A DNA stretch of 64,000 nucleotides from Salinibacterium sp. TMP30. Its GTDB lineage: Bacteria; Actinomycetota; Actinomycetes; Actinomycetales; Microbacteriaceae. Positions 60,555-64,000 of the stretch are shown one piece after another. The notes beneath the pieces are model-generated. The model worked only from the letters and a program-made list of their open reading frames with translations. It ran no database searches and was not told the origin of the DNA. The stretch lies in assembly GCF_038397785.1 (NCBI RefSeq), contig NZ_CP151642.1, positions 1-64,000 on the forward strand. Reading direction: 5' to 3'. Each line of letters opens with the position of its first letter. Within the stretch, counting starts at the first letter, position 1. The position numbers and the translations under genes are program-made.

Positions 60555-61490
60555 ATGACTTTCGCGCGCTCCGCCGTCGAGCCTGTGCGCACGAGTTACG
60601 CGCCAGGTCGTCCGGTTGGCGTGCGCGCAACCCTGCAACCGCTCAAGCGTGGTGCTGGTGATCCGACGATGCAGACGGATACCGCGGGCACGTGGCGAAC
60701 TATGCTCACGCCTGCTGGCCCGGCCACGCTTCTCCTCGTGCAACACCGATCGCACGTGGAGTGCACTGCGTGGGGTGCCGGAGCGGAGTGGGCGATTGAC
60801 AGCGTTCCCGAGCTGCTGGGCGAGGGTGACGACTGGAGCGACTTCGATATCTCGGCGCTTCCGTTTGCTGCCGAGGCGCAGCGGCAGAACCCCGGGCTGC
60901 GACTCACTCGCACAACGCTCGTGTTTGAAGCGCTCGTGATGGCCATCCTCGAGCAGAAGGTCACGGGTGTCGAAGCGAAGCGGGGGTGGCGCATCCTCGT
61001 CACCAAGTTCGGTTCACCAGCGCCCGGGCCCGCCCCGGCCGGAATGCGCGTGGTGCCAACGCCGCAGGAGTGGGCGCGGATTCCATCGTGGGAGTGGCAC
61101 CGCGCGGGAGTCGGGCCGCAGCGTTCGGCGACCGTCATGCGCGCTACGAAAGTAGCGGCATCCCTTGAGCGCACAGCCGTTTGGGGCCGCGGTGGGCCGC
61201 GCGTCGAGGCCGCGCTGCGATCCGTCGTGGGTGTTGGAGTGTGGACGGCCGCCGAAACCGCGCAGCGCTCGCACGCCGATCCCGACAGCCCGAGCGTCGG
61301 CGACTACCACCTCGCCGCGGTCGTCGGCTGGGCCCTGATCGGCGAACCCGTCGACGATGAGCGGATGCTCGAACTGCTCGAGCCCTGGCGCGGCCACCGT
61401 CAGCGGGTTGTGCGACTGATCACGGCATCCGGGTTTCGCAAGCCAGCGTTTGGCGCGCGCATGACGATTCAGGATCACCGCTCGCACTAG
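60555..61490 (+). CDS. AlkA-like DNA-3-methyladenine glycosylase
   Basis: A 311-residue HhH-GPD superfamily protein expected to excise alkylated bases. An AlkA-like N-terminal beta domain (PATLLLVQHRSHVECTAWG) precedes the helical part with AILEQKVTGVEAKRGWRIL, the helix-hairpin-helix LRSVVGVGVWTAAETAQRS and the catalytic Asp in PSVGDYHLAAV. It stands as a single gene between cebR and the minus-strand XRE/nucleotidyltransferase pair. Confidence 0.88.
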   Translation: MTFARSAVEPVRTSYAPGRPVGVRATLQPLKRGAGDPTMQTDTAGTWRTMLTPAGPATLLLVQHRSHVECTAWGAGAEWAIDSVPELLGEGDDWSDFDISALPFAAEAQRQNPGLRLTRTTLVFEALVMAILEQKVTGVEAKRGWRILVTKFGSPAPGPAPAGMRVVPTPQEWARIPSWEWHRAGVGPQRSATVMRATKVAASLERTAVWGRGGPRVEAALRSVVGVGVWTAAETAQRSHADPDSPSVGDYHLAAVVGWALIGEPVDDERMLELLEPWRGHRQRVVRLITASGFRKPAFGARMTIQDHRSH

Positions 61491-61524
61491 CATTTCACGG
61501 GAGACAGGCTGCGCTACTGCGAGT

Positions 61525-62097
61525 TCAGTGCGGCTGTTCCATCGCTCGCTTCACCCGCGCCAGTGCCTCTGCGGCCAATATCACCAGATCATCCCGACCA
61601 GCGGTGAGCGACAACGACTCTTCGCCGAGTACGTCGTATGTCAGGTCGACAATCTGTTCAGTGCGTGTAATGCCCAACGAGAGGATCAGCGCTGTGATGT
61701 CTGCATAGTCCTTGCGCGCATACCGTGCCATCTTCATTGCGAGAAGGGCGCGCTGCGAAGCAAGCCGAACTTTATGCCCACGGAGTTCGACCTCAACGAA
61801 AAGTCTCGGGTCTGTTGTGTCGAACGTGATGAAAGGGCGGGCATTCTCGTTGACCCAGTCGGGATCCAGGCCGTGCTCTTCAGCCATCTGTCTTCCGATG
61901 AGTTTGACGCGTTCGAACGGGAAGAAGAGGCCATCGACGTCGGGCGTGAGCTGAGTTCGGCCCAAGTGGATCGCCATCGCGGCGCCGCCGATGACGTAGG
62001 CGTCGACCTCGACACCCTCGGCGGCGGCGCGTTCGAGGAGCTCGCCGAGTAGTTCTTTGATCTCGCTCGCGTTGAGCTGACGGTAGCCGCCGTTCAT
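61525..62097 (-). CDS. DUF6036-like nucleotidyltransferase, possible toxin
   Basis: A 190-residue protein with a minimal nucleotidyltransferase fold: AYVIGGAAMAIHLGRTQLTPDVDGLFFP contains the GG and DxD (Asp-Val-Asp) elements of the active site in order, given here as positions about 33-60. A helical C-terminal half follows (KMARYARKDYADI). Related nucleotidyltransferases act as toxins that modify tRNA, or as AbiEii-type phage-defence effectors. It overlaps the upstream XRE gene by four bases. Whether this is a toxin, or a house-keeping enzyme, is not settled. Confidence 0.75.
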   Translation of the reverse strand: MNGGYRQLNASEIKELLGELLERAAAEGVEVDAYVIGGAAMAIHLGRTQLTPDVDGLFFPFERVKLIGRQMAEEHGLDPDWVNENARPFITFDTTDPRLFVEVELRGHKVRLASQRALLAMKMARYARKDYADITALILSLGITRTEQIVDLTYDVLGEESLSLTAGRDDLVILAAEALARVKRAMEQPH

Positions 62098-62693
62098 GCG
62101 ATCGCCCAGTCTTCAGACCGCGAAAGAATGTTCTTGTTCAGGAACACCGGCGGTGTTCGCGCTCGCAGCCAGTCCCGAAACTCTGGACTGGGGTCGTCGC
62201 CGGGTGAGGTTTCGTGGGGCAATGACGGTGCATCGAGCATCCACTGAGGTGGGGTTTGGCCCGCACGCTCGAGTCCGTACGCAAACGCGGTCGCGACGAA
62301 GATGTCCCAGAGCGGGATCCCGATCGGCTTCGACGGTTGCGCTATGGCCCACTGGGGAAGGTTCTCACCGGCCTCGCCGGCGCGAATTAGGCGCCCTACG
62401 CCTTCAGTAAGGTCTCGAATGGCTGACTCCGCGTCGCCTTTGCGCAGACTTCGCGCCATCGCCCGGGATACCGTTTCCGGCGAGAGCAATTGAGCTGTGG
62501 CTGTTGGTTGCGGGTTGATCGCCCAGCCCGTGGCAGCGAGCAGGCTTTGCATCGTCGCCCAGGTCGGGTCGATTTCTTCATGCTCGATGCGACTGATTGT
62601 CGACTGCGCGATGCCGGCGCGGCGCGCGAGTGCGGCCTGGCTGATGCCCGCGCGAGTGCGAGCGGTACGGATCGTTTCGGCTGCGAGCGTCAT
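62094..62693 (-). CDS. XRE-family regulator, possible antitoxin
   Basis: A 199-residue protein with an N-terminal XRE helix-turn-helix (TRAGISQAALARRAGIAQST, then ISRIEHEEIDPTW) and a C-terminal domain of about 120 residues (RKGDAESAIRDLTEGVGRL; WDIFVATAFAYGLERAG) that I do not recognise. GAGAGGGG is eight bases upstream of the ATG. A near-palindrome overlaps its putative -10, which suggests autoregulation. It is translationally coupled to the nucleotidyltransferase, in antitoxin-first order. Confidence 0.8.
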   Translation of the reverse strand: MTLAAETIRTARTRAGISQAALARRAGIAQSTISRIEHEEIDPTWATMQSLLAATGWAINPQPTATAQLLSPETVSRAMARSLRKGDAESAIRDLTEGVGRLIRAGEAGENLPQWAIAQPSKPIGIPLWDIFVATAFAYGLERAGQTPPQWMLDAPSLPHETSPGDDPSPEFRDWLRARTPPVFLNKNILSRSEDWAIA

Positions 62694-62717
62694 CGGTTTT
62701 CCCCTCTCGAGTCACGA

Positions 62718-62736
62718 GTACTGAGGTTCAGTGTAC
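62718..62736. promoter_or_regulatory. Operator and -10 of the XRE/nucleotidyltransferase pair
   Basis: GTACTGAGGTTCAGTGTAC is a near-palindrome: ACTGA/TCAGT arms around GGT, with GTAC at both ends. Minus-strand TACACT (62735-62730) is a candidate -10 within it. The XRE protein is the natural ligand. Confidence 0.55.
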
Positions 62737-62784
62737 TTCAGAGGCTATGCATTTACGCATAACCGGCGCGACTTCGATTGGTGC

Positions 62785-64000
62785 TTAGCTGCGACTAGCT
62801 AGCGAAGCGTCGGCAAGCGCCGCGCGAAATGCCCCGTTCGGGCGAGCGTTCGGCAGGGCCGCGCGCACCTCCGCCAGCGCCGTGTCGATCGGCACCCCGA
62901 GGTGCCGCGCGGCATAGAGCGCAGCGACCGTCGGGGTGCGGCTGTGCGCCTGCACGCAGTGGAGCAGCACCGTGTGGCCTTCGGCGCGCAGGGCGGCCAC
63001 GGCATCCGCTGCATCGGCGAGCACGAAGAGCAGGTTCGGGTTCTCGGAGGGCGTCGACTTGTCGATCAGGCGCACCTCGACGCGGTGGCGGATGCGGGCC
63101 GGCACCTGCTTAGAGCCGATGCGGCAAAGTGACACCACGGCATCCACTTCGGGCGGAAGGGTGTCGAGCGCGCCAACCGCGCCGAGCCAGACGCCGGCGT
63201 CGTGCGGATGCCGCACGAGCGTCGACACGTCACCTAACTCGGTGTAGTCGATGCGTTCGGGCACCGGCTCACCGCGCACGATCTCGGTGGAGAGGCGCAC
63301 CAAGTCGAGGCTCGTGAGGTTCGGCCAGCCGTGCACGATGCGCTGCCAGGCAGCGGGGATCGCGGAGAGTCCCCAGCGGGCACCCACGAGACCACCCGCG
63401 ATGGCGGCAACGGTGTCGGCGTCGCGGCCACCCCGCACGGCGCGCTTGAGGGTGTCGACGAGGTTCTCGCCATTGACGATCGCCGACCACGCGGCCTGCA
63501 GCGCTTCGACAACCCAGCCGTTCTTGGTGAAATCGCGGGGCTGTCGGGTCTCGGCGTCCGCGATGAATGCGGCCCAGCGGGCGGCGCGGTCGGGGGCGAG
63601 GGTCGAAAGCCCGACCCGAACATCCGCCTCGCCGGTGAGGATTGCGTGACGGATGGCGAGGCTCCAGAGCACGCAGGCGTCGCCGGCATCCTCATCAAAG
63701 TGGGTGAGGTCACTGATCGCGCGGGCCGCCTCGGCGAGCCCGGTGGCATCGCCGAGGTAGGCGAGTGCGACGGGGACGGTGCGCATGAGCGAGCCGTTTC
63801 CGCCACTGCGACCGCGAGCATCATGCACCCGGCGGGCGGATGCTCGGGCGGCGCTCGCGGTAGGTTCGATGCCGCGCAGCACTCCGCTGGTCTGCACCCC
63901 GACATCCGGAGCGGTCTTGGCCCAGTTGACCCAGGCCGCGACGATCTCGTCGAGCACAGCCTCGTCGCGCAGGTCACGACCGGAGGCGGCCGCGCGCAGG
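62785..64000 (-). CDS. ADP-ribosylglycohydrolase fused to a phosphatase (partial)
   Basis: The frame is open to the window edge, so the N-terminus is missing (at least 404 residues seen). The left part is an ADP-ribosylglycohydrolase (DraG) fold: GRSGGNGSLMRTVPVAL, THFDEDAGDACVLWSLAIRHA and VRGGRDADTVAAIAGGLVGA carry the metal-binding Asp residues. The C-terminal part, after about residue 265, is a dual-specificity phosphatase-like domain with HCVQAHSRTPT, the Cx5R loop. GTG codons inside the frame are not needed as starts. The fusion would remove ADP-ribose and phosphate modifications; its substrate is unknown. Confidence 0.85.
   Translation of the reverse strand, partial: LRAAASGRDLRDEAVLDEIVAAWVNWAKTAPDVGVQTSGVLRGIEPTASAARASARRVHDARGRSGGNGSLMRTVPVALAYLGDATGLAEAARAISDLTHFDEDAGDACVLWSLAIRHAILTGEADVRVGLSTLAPDRAARWAAFIADAETRQPRDFTKNGWVVEALQAAWSAIVNGENLVDTLKRAVRGGRDADTVAAIAGGLVGARWGLSAIPAAWQRIVHGWPNLTSLDLVRLSTEIVRGEPVPERIDYTELGDVSTLVRHPHDAGVWLGAVGALDTLPPEVDAVVSLCRIGSKQVPARIRHRVEVRLIDKSTPSENPNLLFVLADAADAVAALRAEGHTVLLHCVQAHSRTPTVAALYAARHLGVPIDTALAEVRAALPNARPNGAFRAALADASLASRS

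Overview
The window starts at a bacterial replication origin and reads like a chromosome of the family Microbacteriaceae (Actinobacteria). The evidence is the gene order dnaA-dnaN-gnd-recF-dciA-gyrB-gyrA, the fhaA-fhaB-pstP-rodA-pbpA-pknA-pknB cluster, crgA, nucS, the coproporphyrin-dependent haem genes, many GTG starts, ATGA overlaps, and moderately high GC. A secreted ice-binding (DUF3494) protein suggests a cold-living member, such as a Salinibacterium or Cryobacterium relative; the genus is a guess.

Layout. 1-10.9 kb: origin and replication genes, with DnaA boxes before dnaA and between dnaA and dnaN. 10.9-16.6 kb: tRNA-Ile and tRNA-Ala, an LPATG-bearing ice-binding protein, a membrane-anchored protein, cyclophilin, rhomboid protease, CrgA, a class E-like sortase and a TrpG/PabA amidotransferase. 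16.6-25.4 kb (minus strand): Ser/Thr kinase, phosphatase, FHA and cell-wall elongation cluster. 25.5-31.5 kb: M23 peptidase with a structured leader, tRNA-Leu, PdxY, DUF2834 and DoxX membrane proteins, and a three-gene phenolic-lipid operon (type III PKS, methyltransferase, flavoprotein) resembling Streptomyces srsABC. 31.6-39.7 kb: HAD phosphatase, NucS, a hipBA toxin-antitoxin pair with an operator array, MFS transporter, M13 peptidase, serine hydrolase and GNAT acetyltransferase. 39.8-50.7 kb: haem synthesis, with hemA diverging from hemE-cgoX-chdC-cpfC-hemC-hemB-hemL, then three small envelope genes and hemD. 50.8-54.4 kb: DUF1304 protein, quinone oxidoreductase, phosphofructokinase and TrhO. 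54.5-60.5 kb: a beta-glucoside (probably cellobiose) operon cebEFG-bglC with its LacI repressor and twin operators. 60.5-64 kb: AlkA-like glycosylase, an XRE/nucleotidyltransferase pair, and a DraG-phosphatase fusion cut by the window edge.

A recurring feature is a TAnnnT hexamer 6-7 bases before a start codon with no Shine-Dalgarno sequence. I count thirteen cases, which suggests that leaderless mRNAs are common here. The most unusual sites are the 17-bp gap between the hemA and hemE start codons, which holds two overlapping -10 elements, and a triplicated 17-bp start region that makes two six-codon ORFs in front of the type III PKS. No rRNA gene, insertion sequence, prophage or CRISPR array was seen.
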